Origin: Pantoea coffeiphila
GTDB taxonomy: Bacteria > Pseudomonadota > Gammaproteobacteria > Enterobacterales > Enterobacteriaceae
DNA length: 64,000 bases
Direction: 5' to 3'
Assembly (NCBI RefSeq): GCF_016909495.1
Contig: NZ_JAFBFW010000001.1
Span: 62,001 to 126,000, forward strand
The notes under the pieces are model-generated. The model had not been told where the DNA came from. It made no database searches and worked only from the letters and a program-made list of their open reading frames with translations. Positions 37,539-48,514 of this stretch are shown here, in pieces. How positions within the stretch are numbered: the first letter of the stretch is position 1; each line of letters opens with the position of its first letter. Position numbers and translations under genes: made by a program.

Positions 37539-39473
37539 TCAGGATGACTTCCTTACGCGCAGATACCATTCGCACAGCAGGCGAACCTGTTTACGGGTAT
37601 AGCCTTTCTCCATCATGCGGTCGACGAAATCGTCGTGTTTTTTCTGCTCATCGGTGGATGTTTTGGCGTTAAACGAAATAACCGGCAGCAGCTCTTCCGT
37701 GTTAGAGAACATTTTCTTCTCGATCACGGTGCGCAGCTTCTCATAGCTGGTCCAGTTCGGATTACGGCCATTATTGTGTGCCCGGGCGCGCAGCACAAAG
37801 TTGACGATTTCATTACGGAAGTCTTTCGGGTTGCTGATCCCGGCAGGCTTCTCGATTTTTTCCAGCTCGGCGTTCAGTGATTCACGATCGAACAGCTGTC
37901 CGGTATCCGGGTCACGGTATTCCTGATCCTGTATCCAGAAATCAGCGTAGGTCACGTAGCGGTCAAAAATATTCTGACCGTACTCAGAGTAAGATTCCAG
38001 GTAGGCGGTCTGGATCTCTTTGCCGATAAATTCGGCGTATTTCGGGATCAGATAGCCTTTCAGGTGCTCAAGGTACTTCTCAGCCTGTTCCTGCGGGAAC
38101 TGTTCGCGATCTATCTGCTGTTCCAGAACATAGAACAGGTGAACCGGGTTCGCCGCCACTTCAACATGGTCGAAGTTAAACACGCGGGAGAGGATTTTAA
38201 AGGCAAAGCGGGTAGATAACCCGTTCATTCCCTCATCCACACCGGCGTAGTCACGGTACTCCTGGTACGACTTGGCTTTCGGATCGGTATCTTTCAGGCT
38301 TTCACCGTCGTAGACCCGCATTTTCGAGTAGCTGCTGGAGTTTTCAGGCTCTTTCAGACGCGAAAGAATCGAGAAACGGGCCAGTGTTTCCAGCGTGCCT
38401 GGTGCGCACGGTGCATGTGTCAGTTCGCTATTCACCAGCAGTTTCTCGTAGATCTTAATCTCTTCGGAAACCCGCAGGCAGTATGGAACCTTGACGATGT
38501 ACACGCGGTCGAGGAACGCTTCGTTATTCTTGTTGTTGCGGAAGGTGACCCACTCAGATTCGTTAGAGTGCGCCAGAATAATACCGTTAAACGGCAGTGC
38601 AGAGATGCCTTCGGTGCCGTTATAGTTGCCCTCCTGCGTGGCGGTCAGCAGCGGGTGCAGCACTTTAATCGGCGCTTTGAACATCTCAACGAATTCCATG
38701 ATCCCCTGGTTCGCCCGGCACAGCGCGCCGGAATAACCATAGGCATCAGGATCGTTCTGGGCGTGATTCTCCAGCTTACGGATATCCACTTTACCCACCA
38801 GCGCGGAGATGTCCTGGTTGTTTTCATCACCCGGTTCGGTTTTGGCAATCGCAATCTGTTCCAGAATTGACGGCCAGACCTTAACGACCTTGAAACGGGT
38901 GATATCCCCGCCGAAGTCGTGCAGGCGCTTCGCCGCCCACGGCGACATGATTGTACCCAGGTAGCGACGAGGAACGCCGTACTCTTTATCCAGAATGTTG
39001 GCGTCCTCCTGCGGGTTAAACAGGCACAGTGGATGATCGTTAACCGGGCTGCGTTCACCATCCGCGCTCAGCACGTAGATAGGCACGCGCTGCATCAGCG
39101 ATTTCAGGCGTTCTGCAAGAGAGGATTTACCGCCACCAACCGGTCCCAACAGATACAGGATCTGTTTTTTCTCTTCCAGGCCCTGCGCGGCGTGTTTCAG
39201 GTAGGAGACGATTTGTTCAATCGCTTCCTCCATACCGTAAAACTCTTCAAACGCCGGGTAGCGTGCAATCACACGGTTAGAGAACAGCCGGGAAAGGCGA
39301 GGCTCCTGAGCGGTGTCGACCATTACGGGTTCACCGATTGCCATCAGCAATCGTTCCGCCGCGTTGGCGTATGCACTGCGATCCTGCCGACAAATGGTAA
39401 GAAATTCCTGCAGTGTGAACTCTTCGTCCTTGGCAGCTTCATAACGCTGACGATAGTGATCGAATATATTCAT
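37539..39473 (-). CDS. yeaG: PrkA-family serine protein kinase YeaG
   Basis: 644-residue protein. The N-terminal AAA+ region (about 60-400) has Walker A LLGPVGGGKSSLAERLKSLM near residue 108; the C-terminal half is the PrkA kinase-like domain. E. coli YeaG phosphorylates itself and acts in starvation responses with YeaH; expression there depends on RpoS and on nitrogen control. The length equals E. coli YeaG. It is first of yeaG-yeaH. The 430 bp upstream contain no gene I can support. Confidence 0.94.
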   Translation of the reverse strand: MNIFDHYRQRYEAAKDEEFTLQEFLTICRQDRSAYANAAERLLMAIGEPVMVDTAQEPRLSRLFSNRVIARYPAFEEFYGMEEAIEQIVSYLKHAAQGLEEKKQILYLLGPVGGGKSSLAERLKSLMQRVPIYVLSADGERSPVNDHPLCLFNPQEDANILDKEYGVPRRYLGTIMSPWAAKRLHDFGGDITRFKVVKVWPSILEQIAIAKTEPGDENNQDISALVGKVDIRKLENHAQNDPDAYGYSGALCRANQGIMEFVEMFKAPIKVLHPLLTATQEGNYNGTEGISALPFNGIILAHSNESEWVTFRNNKNNEAFLDRVYIVKVPYCLRVSEEIKIYEKLLVNSELTHAPCAPGTLETLARFSILSRLKEPENSSSYSKMRVYDGESLKDTDPKAKSYQEYRDYAGVDEGMNGLSTRFAFKILSRVFNFDHVEVAANPVHLFYVLEQQIDREQFPQEQAEKYLEHLKGYLIPKYAEFIGKEIQTAYLESYSEYGQNIFDRYVTYADFWIQDQEYRDPDTGQLFDRESLNAELEKIEKPAGISNPKDFRNEIVNFVLRARAHNNGRNPNWTSYEKLRTVIEKKMFSNTEELLPVISFNAKTSTDEQKKHDDFVDRMMEKGYTRKQVRLLCEWYLRVRKSS

Positions 39474-39906
39474 AGCGATGCCCGTCCTTTCGTTTTTAGC
39501 ACAGGTACCAGGAGCCTAACGCGATAGCCCCTGAAGGAACTTATTAATGAGTACAGCAACCCTTATGCCAACCTGACTTTTTTTATCGGGAAACACACTT
39601 CTTTGGTTACTCTGCTCGTTAAAATTTAGGTCTTACGATTAAGCGTAGATCGCATATTAAAAAATTTCCTGAAGCCGCGAGCATTTTCGATGAAATTTCA
39701 ATAACAAAGTTAGAAAAGCGCTAAGCAGCTCGCTTTCCCGGCTCGCCGGGTACTGCGGGTCGAAAATAACCCCGTGCGAAACAAATGGATATTTCGTGCT
39801 TAAAAATTGATTATAAGTGCTACAAGTTATGTAAATTTACGATCGCGTATTGATATCACGGTTAAACTTACCAGCCTGATTGTTATATTTACGGAACGAT
39901 TTATTT
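39474..39906. other. Intergenic region between yeaG and mipA
   Basis: Divergent control region of about 430 bp, AT-rich towards mipA. A small hairpin CCCGG-CTCG-CCGGG lies near 39738-39751. I searched for a sigma-54 (GG-N10-GC type) element for yeaG and saw no clear one. No gene is supported. Confidence 0.5.
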
Positions 39907-40656
39907 GTGAACCATTTCAAACTTACCGCGCTTGCTGCGTTTTTACCTCTGTATTTTGCGGCCCCTGTCGCACAGGCTAACCCGCTAACGCTGGGCGCCT
40001 CCGTAATTTACAGCCAGAGCCCGTATAAAAGTGGCCAGGACCGATACTATCCTGTGCCTATCGTTAACTACGACGGTGACAGTTTCTATCTGAACACCCT
40101 GCAGGCAGGTTACTACCTGTGGAAGGACAGCCAGGACCAGCTGTCGCTGACGGTATTGGGTTCACCGCAGAACTACGACCCTGACGATGCCGACGACGGT
40201 GATATGAAATCGCTGAACAAGCGCCATATGACGCTGATGGGCGGGTTATCCTATCGCCATACGGCCGACTGGGGGATCGTACGTACTACGCTGGCGGGCG
40301 ATGTGCTCGACAACAGCAACGGTATTATCTGGGATCTGACCTATCTTTACCGCTTCGAATTTGGCCAGTTCAGCCTGACGCCGGGTATTGGTGCGCTATG
40401 GAATAGCTCAAACCAGAACAAATACTACTATGGTATTTCTTCTGCTGAGTCCGATCGCAGTGGGCTTAATCGCTACGATCCGGATGACAGCTGGAGCCCT
40501 TACCTGGAGCTGACCGGTGGCTGGAAAATCAGCGACAGCTGGAACGCCACCGTTTCCGGTCGCTATGTCCGTCTGGGCGATGAAATTAAAGACAGCCCGA
40601 TGGTCGATAAAAGTTCTCAGGTTCTGCTGTGGAGCGGTATTAGCTACACCTTCTGA
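39907..40656 (+). CDS. mipA: MltA-interacting outer-membrane protein MipA
   Basis: 249-residue outer-membrane beta-barrel protein of the MipA/OmpV family, proposed as a scaffold linking MltA and PBP1b in murein synthesis. The signal peptide (LTALAAFLPLYFAAPVAQA) ends about residue 23. Family segments YYLWKDSQDQLSLT, LRTTLAGD-like VRTTLAGDVLDNSNGI and NKYYYGIS are visible, and the C-terminus ends in phenylalanine, typical of barrels. I chose GTG 39907 because it gives the family length (248 in E. coli); TTG 39880 would add nine residues. Confidence 0.9.
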   Translation: MNHFKLTALAAFLPLYFAAPVAQANPLTLGASVIYSQSPYKSGQDRYYPVPIVNYDGDSFYLNTLQAGYYLWKDSQDQLSLTVLGSPQNYDPDDADDGDMKSLNKRHMTLMGGLSYRHTADWGIVRTTLAGDVLDNSNGIIWDLTYLYRFEFGQFSLTPGIGALWNSSNQNKYYYGISSAESDRSGLNRYDPDDSWSPYLELTGGWKISDSWNATVSGRYVRLGDEIKDSPMVDKSSQVLLWSGISYTF

Positions 40657-40676
40657 TGTCGCGATCTGCACCAAAG

Positions 40677-40697
40677 AAGGGCGCTGTGCGCCCTTTT
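40677..40697 (+). terminator. Rho-independent terminator of mipA
   Basis: An 8-bp stem AAGGGCGC/GCGCCCTT with a three-base loop ends in TTTT. Confidence 0.75.
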
Positions 40698-40737
40698 GTG
40701 CTATTTCGGGGCGCGATAATGATGCAGGGAGAGAGTA

Positions 40738-41589
40738 ATGAGTCGGAGAGTGACCTTTTCTGATGGAACCCTCCTGCCAGCTATCGGGCAGGGGACCTGG
40801 TATATGGGCGAAGATCCTGCATTACGCAACCAGGAGATCGCCGCATTACAGTGCGGAATTGATGCAGGCCTGACGCTTATCGATACGGCGGAAATGTACG
40901 CGGATGGCGGTGCGGAGCAGATTGTTGGCGAAGCGCTGGTGGGGAGGCGGGAGCGCGCCTGGCTGGTCTCAAAAGTCTATCCCTGGAATGCCAGCGAAGT
41001 GGATGCCGTTGAAGCCTGTGAACGAAGCCTGCGCCGCCTGAAAACCGATTATCTCGATCTCTATCTGCTTCACTGGCGGGGTAATATTCCGCTGGAAGAG
41101 ACGCTGCGCGCGATGCAAAACCTGCAGCAACAGGGAAAAATACGGCGCTGGGGCGTATCCAACTTCGATACCGATGACCTCAGCGAACTGTTGCAGGAGG
41201 AAGGGGGAGAAGACTGCGCAACTAATCAGGTGCTCTATCATCTCGCTTCACGCGGCATTGAGTATGATTTACTGCCGCAGTGCCAGCAGATGGCAATGCC
41301 GGTGATGGCCTACTGCCCGTTAGCTCAGGCAGGGCGACTGCGCCGTGAGCTGATGGAACATCCGGTACTCGGTCAGATTGCACAACACAAGCGCATCAGC
41401 GTGGCGCAGCTGCTGCTGGCCTGGGTAATCCGCAAGGAAGGGGTGATAGCCATCCCGAAAGCCAGTTCGATTGCTCACGTAGAGGAAAACGCGGCTGCGC
41501 TGGCGGTGACGCTGAGCAGCGAAGATCTGATGCTGATTAACCAGGCCTTCCCTCCGCCGTCGACTAAAATGCCGCTGGATGTTGTGTAG
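40738..41589 (+). CDS. yeaE: Aldo/keto reductase YeaE (methylglyoxal reductase)
   Basis: 283-residue (beta/alpha)8-barrel NADPH reductase. The catalytic tetrad is visible: Asp and Tyr in DTAEMYADG (about residues 44-49), Lys in LVSKVYP (about 75) and His in LYLLHWRG (about 108). E. coli YeaE reduces methylglyoxal and other carbonyls. The ATG 40738 has GGGAGAG upstream. It lies between mipA and yeaD in the E. coli order and is convergent with yeaD. Confidence 0.92.
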   Translation: MSRRVTFSDGTLLPAIGQGTWYMGEDPALRNQEIAALQCGIDAGLTLIDTAEMYADGGAEQIVGEALVGRRERAWLVSKVYPWNASEVDAVEACERSLRRLKTDYLDLYLLHWRGNIPLEETLRAMQNLQQQGKIRRWGVSNFDTDDLSELLQEEGGEDCATNQVLYHLASRGIEYDLLPQCQQMAMPVMAYCPLAQAGRLRRELMEHPVLGQIAQHKRISVAQLLLAWVIRKEGVIAIPKASSIAHVEENAAALAVTLSSEDLMLINQAFPPPSTKMPLDVV

Positions 41590-41664
41590 CCAATGGCAGG
41601 GTAGTCATAGCCTTAATGGCCACAGCAGGCGACCGGGTTGTTGACCGGTCGCACAGGCATCAGA

Positions 41665-42537
41665 TTACTTCTGAATACGTAAGGTTACTGCCAGCCGGGC
41701 AGGCTGTTCGCCAGAACTGATCAGCGGACGGGAAATGCGCGCGGTTTCCACACACACCATCGTTTTATAACCTTCGTTTGCCATATCTCCCATGCTGCAT
41801 GACAATTCAGCTCCCGAATTCCATGTGACAACGTCACTTTGATAGTGATGATGCACTTCAATTACCCGATTGCCGGCACGGTCTTCCAGCACGCTGCATT
41901 CAGCAGGCTGGGTATGAATACGGTCAACGCGCTGTTCGTAGGTTTGTTTGCCGTCAGGCAACTGGCCGGTAGCGCCTTTCAGTACCTGATCGATATAGTC
42001 CGGCCCCAGGCCGCTGACTGTTACCGAGGCATTATCGGCAACGTTAAAGTAGCTGTGCAGGGCTGCCGTTGCCTCGAAATCACCGTGGGCCTCAAGTTCA
42101 ATTTCGCAGGTATCGCTGAAGCGGAAACGAGCGAACAGGGTAAAGTCATGCGGCCAGAGTTTTTTGGTCTGCTCGTTGCTTTCCAGAACGAAAGTCAGCA
42201 TCACGCTCTGCTCATTTTCATCATGCGCCGAGAGCTTCCACGGCAGATTGCGGGCAAAACCATGTGCCGGCTCACCTGCCGGGCCAAACCATGGCCAGCA
42301 GATTGGCACGCCGCCTCGGATAGCTTTACCCGGGGTCCAGGCCGTTTTCTCACTCAGCCAGACAACCGGCTTTTCACCCGCAGGCTGCCATGCTACCAGG
42401 TGCGCCCCCTGCAGCGTAACGGCTGCGCGGATCTTAGGGTGGGTGATGACCACCACCGGCAGTTCGCCAATCTGGCGCTGAGTAATATACGGGGAAATCT
42501 GGTTAAGCACCGGCAGCGAGAAGAGTTTTTCGTTCAT
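41665..42537 (-). CDS. yeaD: Glucose-6-phosphate 1-epimerase (aldose-1-epimerase family) YeaD
   Basis: 290-residue protein with the galactose mutarotase-like fold. Family motifs GVPICWPWFGP (about residues 76-86) and LHSYFNV (about 163) carry the arginine/histidine region that handles hexose-6-phosphate anomers; the catalytic glutamate lies towards the C-terminus. It sits just downstream of gapA on the same strand, behind a terminator, as in E. coli. Confidence 0.92.
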   Translation of the reverse strand: MNEKLFSLPVLNQISPYITQRQIGELPVVVITHPKIRAAVTLQGAHLVAWQPAGEKPVVWLSEKTAWTPGKAIRGGVPICWPWFGPAGEPAHGFARNLPWKLSAHDENEQSVMLTFVLESNEQTKKLWPHDFTLFARFRFSDTCEIELEAHGDFEATAALHSYFNVADNASVTVSGLGPDYIDQVLKGATGQLPDGKQTYEQRVDRIHTQPAECSVLEDRAGNRVIEVHHHYQSDVVTWNSGAELSCSMGDMANEGYKTMVCVETARISRPLISSGEQPARLAVTLRIQK

Positions 42538-42562
42538 GAGCGGTCCTTCTGAAATTGAGGGA

Positions 42563-42590
42563 TAAAAAAAGGGCGACCTGAGTCGCCCTT
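42563..42590 (-). terminator. Rho-independent terminator of gapA
   Basis: A 9-bp stem AAGGGCGAC/GTCGCCCTT with loop CTGA is followed by a run of seven T residues on the minus strand, between gapA and yeaD. Confidence 0.9.
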
Positions 42591-42617
42591 ACTTTTCTGG
42601 TTCTGTGTCAACAGGCC

Positions 42618-43625
<1,008 letters not shown>

Positions 43626-43820
43626 CTAGTTGATAGTGAATAAAAGGTTGGCAGTAAAATTACAAAAAGCTTACCAGGCGTCAAGCGGAATCGTGTCAAT
43701 TATTGCTATAGGTCAAACTCATGACCAGGAATTATTCAAAAAAAAGTCCATTTCTTGACGCCGACACAGCCGTGATCTTAAGGCACTTAACCCGAATATA
43801 AAGGGGGTCATATTGTAAAA

Positions 43821-43836
43821 GGTGATCTGAGTCACA
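43821..43836. promoter_or_regulatory. CRP site between gapA and msrB
   Basis: GGTGA TCTGAG TCACA matches nine of ten key positions of the CRP consensus. It lies about 207 bp before gapA and 118 bp before msrB, so it could serve one of the distal gapA promoters, which are CRP-linked in E. coli. Confidence 0.6.
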
Positions 43837-43954
43837 ATTATGTCTCTGAACGATTCTCCTCTCGCACTGCGAGCGAAAAATTCACCTGATCTTGTTAAGT
43901 ATTTGTTAGAATGCTAAGCGAAGTCTTCATAATAACACTGCCAGAGAGTCTACC

Positions 43955-44365
43955 ATGGCTAATGAGAAATCCCCTATTTCACCCGAAAATGAACTGAACG
44001 AAATGCAACGTTACGTTACCCAGCAGCGTGGTACTGAGCCACCGTATTCGGGTAAACTGTTGCATAACAAAGAGCAAGGTCTGTATCACTGCCTGGTGTG
44101 TCAGGCTCCACTGTTTCTGTCCGCGTCAAAGTATGATTCAGGCTGCGGCTGGCCAAGTTTTTACGAGCCTTACAGCGACGAGGCCATTCGCTATCTTGAT
44201 GATAATACTCATGGAATGCAGCGTGTCGAGATTCGCTGCGGCAGCTGTGATGCTCACCTGGGTCATGTGTTCCCGGACGGCCCGCAGCCAACCGGCGAAC
44301 GTTACTGCGTTAATTCCGCATCGCTGAGTTTTAGCGACGATGACGGTAACATCACCAAAGGTTAA
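43955..44365 (+). CDS. msrB: Peptide methionine (R)-S-oxide reductase
   Basis: 136-residue enzyme that repairs the R-epimer of methionine sulfoxide in proteins. Four zinc cysteines appear as two CxxC pairs (CLVC near 48 and CGSC near 95), and the catalytic cysteine is in [11 protein letters not shown] near 118. The length matches E. coli MsrB (137). It is divergent from gapA, with yeaC eleven bases downstream, as in E. coli. Confidence 0.96.
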   Translation: MANEKSPISPENELNEMQRYVTQQRGTEPPYSGKLLHNKEQGLYHCLVCQAPLFLSASKYDSGCGWPSFYEPYSDEAIRYLDDNTHGMQRVEIRCGSCDAHLGHVFPDGPQPTGERYCVNSASLSFSDDDGNITKG

Positions 44366-44375
44366 CGGAACTGTA

Positions 44376-44654
44376 ATGGAACTCGATGAAATCATTGCCG
44401 GTATGACTCCGGAAATTTATCAGCGCCTGGCAACAGCGGTTGAAACCGGTAAATGGGCTGACGGTGTCGCCCTGACGCCGGAGCAGAAGGAAAACAGCCT
44501 GCAGCTGGTTCTGCTGTGGCAGGCAAAGCATAACGACGCCCCCCAGCATATGAGCGTAGCGAAGGGCGGGGAAATCGTGATGAAGAGTAAAAAACAGCTG
44601 AAAGAAGAGTTCGGTATCAGCGATGAAGACGTGACGCGCATCCAATTACAGTAG
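44376..44654 (+). CDS. yeaC: DUF1315 family protein YeaC
   Basis: 92-residue protein of unknown function. It matches the YeaC family (IIAGMTPEIYQRL, GKWADGVALTPEQKENSLQLVLLWQ, KSKKQLKEEFG). I chose ATG 44376; the frame open from 44340 overlaps the end of msrB. It is likely cotranscribed with msrB, with a terminator downstream. Confidence 0.88.
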   Translation: MELDEIIAGMTPEIYQRLATAVETGKWADGVALTPEQKENSLQLVLLWQAKHNDAPQHMSVAKGGEIVMKSKKQLKEEFGISDEDVTRIQLQ

Positions 44655-44685
44655 TTATTCCTGCAAGAATAATTCGTTCAAAGAA

Positions 44686-44724
44686 TAGGCAGCTGTGCGT
44701 TCAGCACATCTGCCTAAATTTTTT
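44686..44724 (+). terminator. Rho-independent terminator of msrB-yeaC
   Basis: TAGGCAG pairs with CTGCCTA, and TGTGC with GCACA inside, separated by one mismatch; a T-rich run (AATTTTTT) follows, overlapping the convergent pncA end. Confidence 0.75.
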
Positions 44725-44727
44725 GGC

Positions 44728-45342
44728 CTACAGAATCAGTGCACCGGCATTTTGCATCGCTTCCAGTGCCTCTGTGCTATCGCCAGACTGCAAATTCACG
44801 CCGCGGCAACCCTCAGCTATCACCGTGACGTCAAAGCCCAGGGAGAGCGCATCCAGCACGCTGTATTTAACGCAGTAGTCGGTTGCCAGCCCCATTACCG
44901 TCAGCGAGGTAATACCTTGCTGCTTCAGCCAGTCTTCTAAAATAGTTGCCTGGCGTCTGCCGTTATCGAAAAAGGCGCTGTAGCTGTCCACCTGTGGATT
45001 TTCACCCTTGTAAACGCGCAGTGTGATAGCGGACTGCTCCAGAGCCGGGTGCAGTTCTGCTCCGGCACTGTGCTGAATGCAGTGATCCGGCCACCAGACC
45101 TGCGGCAGACCATCCAGTTCCCCGCAGCTGCCGGGTTTGTTTCCGCAGGTAGAAGCAAAGCTGCCGTGGCCGAGAGGATGCCAGTCAAACGTGGCAATAA
45201 CCGGTTCACCGCGCTGCTGAAACTCCGCTGCCAGTCGGTTAGCCACAGCTATCGTCTCATCGCCCTCTGCCACCGCCAGTGCGCCACCGGGGCAAAAGTC
45301 ATTTTGTAAATCGATTAATACCAGTGCCTGGCGTGCGCTCAT
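44728..45342 (-). CDS. pncA: Nicotinamidase PncA
   Basis: 204-residue enzyme hydrolysing nicotinamide to nicotinic acid for NAD recycling; relatives also activate pyrazinamide. The catalytic aspartate is in LVLIDLQNDF near residue 11, the metal ligands in FDWHPLGHGSF, the lysine in VYKGENP and the nucleophilic cysteine in ATDYCVKYS near 157. It is about nine residues shorter at the C-terminus than E. coli PncA. It is just downstream of ansA on the same strand (14 bp gap), so the pair is probably one operon, as in E. coli. Confidence 0.93.
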   Translation of the reverse strand: MSARQALVLIDLQNDFCPGGALAVAEGDETIAVANRLAAEFQQRGEPVIATFDWHPLGHGSFASTCGNKPGSCGELDGLPQVWWPDHCIQHSAGAELHPALEQSAITLRVYKGENPQVDSYSAFFDNGRRQATILEDWLKQQGITSLTVMGLATDYCVKYSVLDALSLGFDVTVIAEGCRGVNLQSGDSTEALEAMQNAGALIL

Positions 45343-45356
45343 GCATTTCTCTCCGG

Positions 45357-46370
45357 TTAGTCCTCGGTCAGCTCACCGCGCAGGTTCTGCTGCATCAGCT
45401 GACGCATTTCATCGCTGGTCAAATCCTGGCTGAGCAGATAGTGCAGTTTGGTCAACGTCGCTTCTACGGTCAGGTCGGCCCCGCTAATGACACCGGCGTG
45501 CGCCAGAGCGTTACCGGTGGCATAGCCGTCCATATTCACTTTGCCGGACATGCACTGCGTGAGGTTGACCACCACAATACCGCGATCGGACGCGGCTTTC
45601 AGCTCTTCAAGGAACTCTTTGTTTTGCGGAGCGTTACCCACGCCGTAAGAACGGAGGATCAGCGCTTTTACCGGCTGACGCAGGAAGTTGCGCACCACTT
45701 CAGCGGAGATGCCGGGATAAATCGTCACCACACCGATCGGCTGCGGCGTAATCGGGTGAACGATCAGTTCACCGTTACCGGCCGGAGCGGGAGGGGTATT
45801 CAGGCGGCGAATGTGAATACCGGCTTCCAGCAGGGGGGCAAGGTTAGGTGAGGCAAAGGCGCTGAAACCGTCAGCGTGGGCTTTGGTGGTGCGGTTGCCA
45901 CGATACAGCGTGTTGTTGAAGAACAGCGCCACTTCGTTAATCGGGTAGTTAGCGGCAACGAACAGCGAGTTGAGCAGATTCTGCTGCCCGTCAGAACGCA
46001 GTTCCGCCAGCGGAATTTGTGACCCGGTCACAATCACCGGCTTGGCCAGATTCTCCAGCATAAACGACAGCGCAGAAGCGGTGAATGCCATGGTGTCGGT
46101 GCCGTGCAGGATGACGAAGCCATCGTAGCGATCGTAGTTCTTCTGAATGTCGTCAGCAATCGATTGCCAGTCTTCCGGTGTCATATCCGACGAGTCAATC
46201 AGCGGCTGATACTCGTGGATGGTGAAGTCGGGCATCTCAGCACGATGGAACTCGGGCATGTTCGCCAGTTGGGTTTGCAGGTGACCTGAGACGGGAATGT
46301 AGCCGTGCTCAGAACGCTGCATGCCGATGGTTCCGCCGGTATAGGCAACATAAATCGATTTTTTTTGCAT
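45357..46370 (-). CDS. ansA: L-asparaginase I (cytoplasmic)
   Basis: 337-residue type I asparaginase converting asparagine to aspartate and ammonia. The two conserved threonine motifs are present: YTGGTIGM near residue 10-17 and LHGTDTMAFTASALSFML near 90. There is no signal peptide, so the enzyme is cytoplasmic. The length matches E. coli AnsA (338). It is in a unit with pncA, behind the sppA terminator. Confidence 0.95.
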   Translation of the reverse strand: MQKKSIYVAYTGGTIGMQRSEHGYIPVSGHLQTQLANMPEFHRAEMPDFTIHEYQPLIDSSDMTPEDWQSIADDIQKNYDRYDGFVILHGTDTMAFTASALSFMLENLAKPVIVTGSQIPLAELRSDGQQNLLNSLFVAANYPINEVALFFNNTLYRGNRTTKAHADGFSAFASPNLAPLLEAGIHIRRLNTPPAPAGNGELIVHPITPQPIGVVTIYPGISAEVVRNFLRQPVKALILRSYGVGNAPQNKEFLEELKAASDRGIVVVNLTQCMSGKVNMDGYATGNALAHAGVISGADLTVEATLTKLHYLLSQDLTSDEMRQLMQQNLRGELTED

Positions 46371-46420
46371 GGGTAAACTCAGACTTGCCGAAAACGCGCA
46401 GTATAAGGGGAAAGCCGGGG

Positions 46421-46450
46421 AAAAGCAGCCCGACCGGTGACGGTCGGGCT
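46421..46450 (-). terminator. Rho-independent terminator of sppA
   Basis: A perfect 10-bp stem AGCCCGACCG/CGGTCGGGCT with loop GTGA is followed by GCTTTTCC on the minus strand. Confidence 0.75.
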
Positions 46451-46460
46451 GATTAGTGAA

Positions 46461-48323
46461 CTACTTCACATCACCACAGTTCAGGCAGAACGCGTAGCGA
46501 TTTTGCGGATCGTTAAGATCGCCCATCAGACCCGGCTGTTTTTTCATAGCGGAAACCACGTCAAGCAGCGGGGCCGGTAGCAGCGCTTTCAGCGACGCTG
46601 GCAGCGAGGCGCGAACGTCCATCTGACTGAACAATGTATTCAGCAGCCCCGGCTCTTCCTGATACCAGTCCAGCTGTGGCTGCTTCACTTTTGCCAGTTC
46701 GGCGGCTTTAGCCACGGCATCGTCAAAATCACCCAGCGCATCGACCAGACCGTTGGCTTTGGCATCGCTGCCGGTCCAGACGTGGCCCTGGGCGATTTGG
46801 TCAACCTGATCAGGCGTCTTGTTACGTGATTTCGCCACCAGTCCGATGAAGTTTTTGTAGCCGTACTCAATGCTCAACTGCATCATTTCCTGCACTTCAG
46901 GCGGCAGCGCTTTGGTCAGCGTGACATCGGCGAGCGGTGAGGTGGCAACCCCGTCGGTGTGAACGCCAATGCTGTCCAGCGAATTTTCCACCGTGTTGAT
47001 CACACCAAAGATGCCGATAGAGCCGGTCAGCGTGTTCGGGCTGGCGATAATATAGTTGGCCGGTGTGGATACCCAGTAGCCGCCGGACGCGGCCATGCCG
47101 CCCATGGAAACCACTACCGGTTTACCCGCTGCTTTGGCCGCTGCCAGCTCTTCACGGATGGTTTCAGACGCGGTAACGCTGCCGCCCGGGCTGTTCACGC
47201 GGAACACAATGGCTTTGATGTTGTCATCCAGACGTGCCTGGCGAATTTCATTGGCGGTGGTGTCGCCGCCCACGCTACCCGGCGTTTCTTCACCGTCCAT
47301 TATCGCCCCGTTGGCAACGATAACCGCAATATTCCCTTTGCTGTTGTTTTGTGTGGTTTCGGTATTGTTCAGCGGATAGTCATAAATGCTGATCCCTACG
47401 TAGTCCTTCGCCTCTTTATCCCAGCCGAAGGTTTTCACCAGCTGCTGATCCACTGCTGACGGTGACGCCAGTTCATCGACCAGTTTGCTCTCTTTGGCAT
47501 ACTGCGCGGTATCGCCGCCGACTTTTTGCAGAGCGTCCAGCACGCCGCGAGCGCCAGGGAAGACCTGATCGGCGGTAATCTGGCGGTTAGCGGCCAGCGT
47601 GTTGAGGTAGTTTTGCCACAGTTCGCCTACCCAGCAGCTGTCGGCGTCGCGAGCGGCCGGTGACATATCATCACGCAGGAAAGGCTCGACCGCCGATTTA
47701 TAGGTGCCGACGCGGAAAACATGGGAATTCACCTTCAGCTTATCCAGCAGGGTTTTATAGTACAGGCTGTTGGTCGCGAAGCCATGCAGGTCAACCGTTC
47801 CCTGCGGGGAAAGGTAGATTTTGTTGGCGAAACTGGCAAGGTAATACTGCGACTGGCTATAGCTGTCACCCGTTGCAAACACCGGCTTGCCGCTGTCGCG
47901 GAACTCACGCAGGGCCTTACCAATATACTGTAGCGAAGGCTGATCGCCGCCGGCAAAACTGCGCAAATCCAGCACAATACCGGTAATACGGCTGTCATCT
48001 TTTGCCTGACGGATGGCATCCACGACGTCAAAGAGTGAATTTTCTTTCAGGCGATCGCTGCTGGCACCGATTAACTGACGGCCCAGTTTGCTGAATTTGT
48101 TGCTGACGGAAGGTTTATCCACCACTACGCCGCTGAGATCGACAATCAGCGCACCTTTCTTCACTTCTGCAGGGGTAGAGCTGCTGTTCATCTGGAACCA
48201 GATCCCGGCACCAACCAGGATCAGCAGGATCAGAAACAGATTGAGGATAAATTCGCGGACAAAGTTCAGTCCCCGCCACGTCCACTTAAAAATACCAGCG
48301 ATAGCTCGCCACAACATGCGCAT
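46461..48323 (-). CDS. sppA: Protease IV, signal peptide peptidase
   Basis: 620-residue inner-membrane protease (67K type) that degrades cleaved signal peptides. An N-terminal membrane helix (about 26-46, [16 protein letters not shown]) is followed by two tandem S49 domains. The catalytic lysine is in [10 protein letters not shown] near 208 and the serine in [11 protein letters not shown] near 408. The length matches E. coli SppA (618). It is divergent from ydjA, with about 190 bp between. Confidence 0.96.
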   Translation of the reverse strand: MRMLWRAIAGIFKWTWRGLNFVREFILNLFLILLILVGAGIWFQMNSSSTPAEVKKGALIVDLSGVVVDKPSVSNKFSKLGRQLIGASSDRLKENSLFDVVDAIRQAKDDSRITGIVLDLRSFAGGDQPSLQYIGKALREFRDSGKPVFATGDSYSQSQYYLASFANKIYLSPQGTVDLHGFATNSLYYKTLLDKLKVNSHVFRVGTYKSAVEPFLRDDMSPAARDADSCWVGELWQNYLNTLAANRQITADQVFPGARGVLDALQKVGGDTAQYAKESKLVDELASPSAVDQQLVKTFGWDKEAKDYVGISIYDYPLNNTETTQNNSKGNIAVIVANGAIMDGEETPGSVGGDTTANEIRQARLDDNIKAIVFRVNSPGGSVTASETIREELAAAKAAGKPVVVSMGGMAASGGYWVSTPANYIIASPNTLTGSIGIFGVINTVENSLDSIGVHTDGVATSPLADVTLTKALPPEVQEMMQLSIEYGYKNFIGLVAKSRNKTPDQVDQIAQGHVWTGSDAKANGLVDALGDFDDAVAKAAELAKVKQPQLDWYQEEPGLLNTLFSQMDVRASLPASLKALLPAPLLDVVSAMKKQPGLMGDLNDPQNRYAFCLNCGDVK

Positions 48324-48514
48324 AGACTCTCCGTAATCGCAACAAATGCCCGTCAGGGTACAGGGTTAAAGTTAACGCGCCCCTTAACGGACAGTAATGT
48401 TCAACATCCTAAATAGCAGGGGCTGAATTGTCAGCAGGAAAAAGGACAATGCTGTAACAAAACATCATCCTGTGCTAGTTTCAGTCCACTTTACGCCCCC
48501 ATCAGGAGGAAATT

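Noticed and set aside
39474..39906. Sigma-54 promoter for yeaG
   Set aside because: Nitrogen control of E. coli yeaG made this worth checking, but no clear -24/-12 element could be seen.
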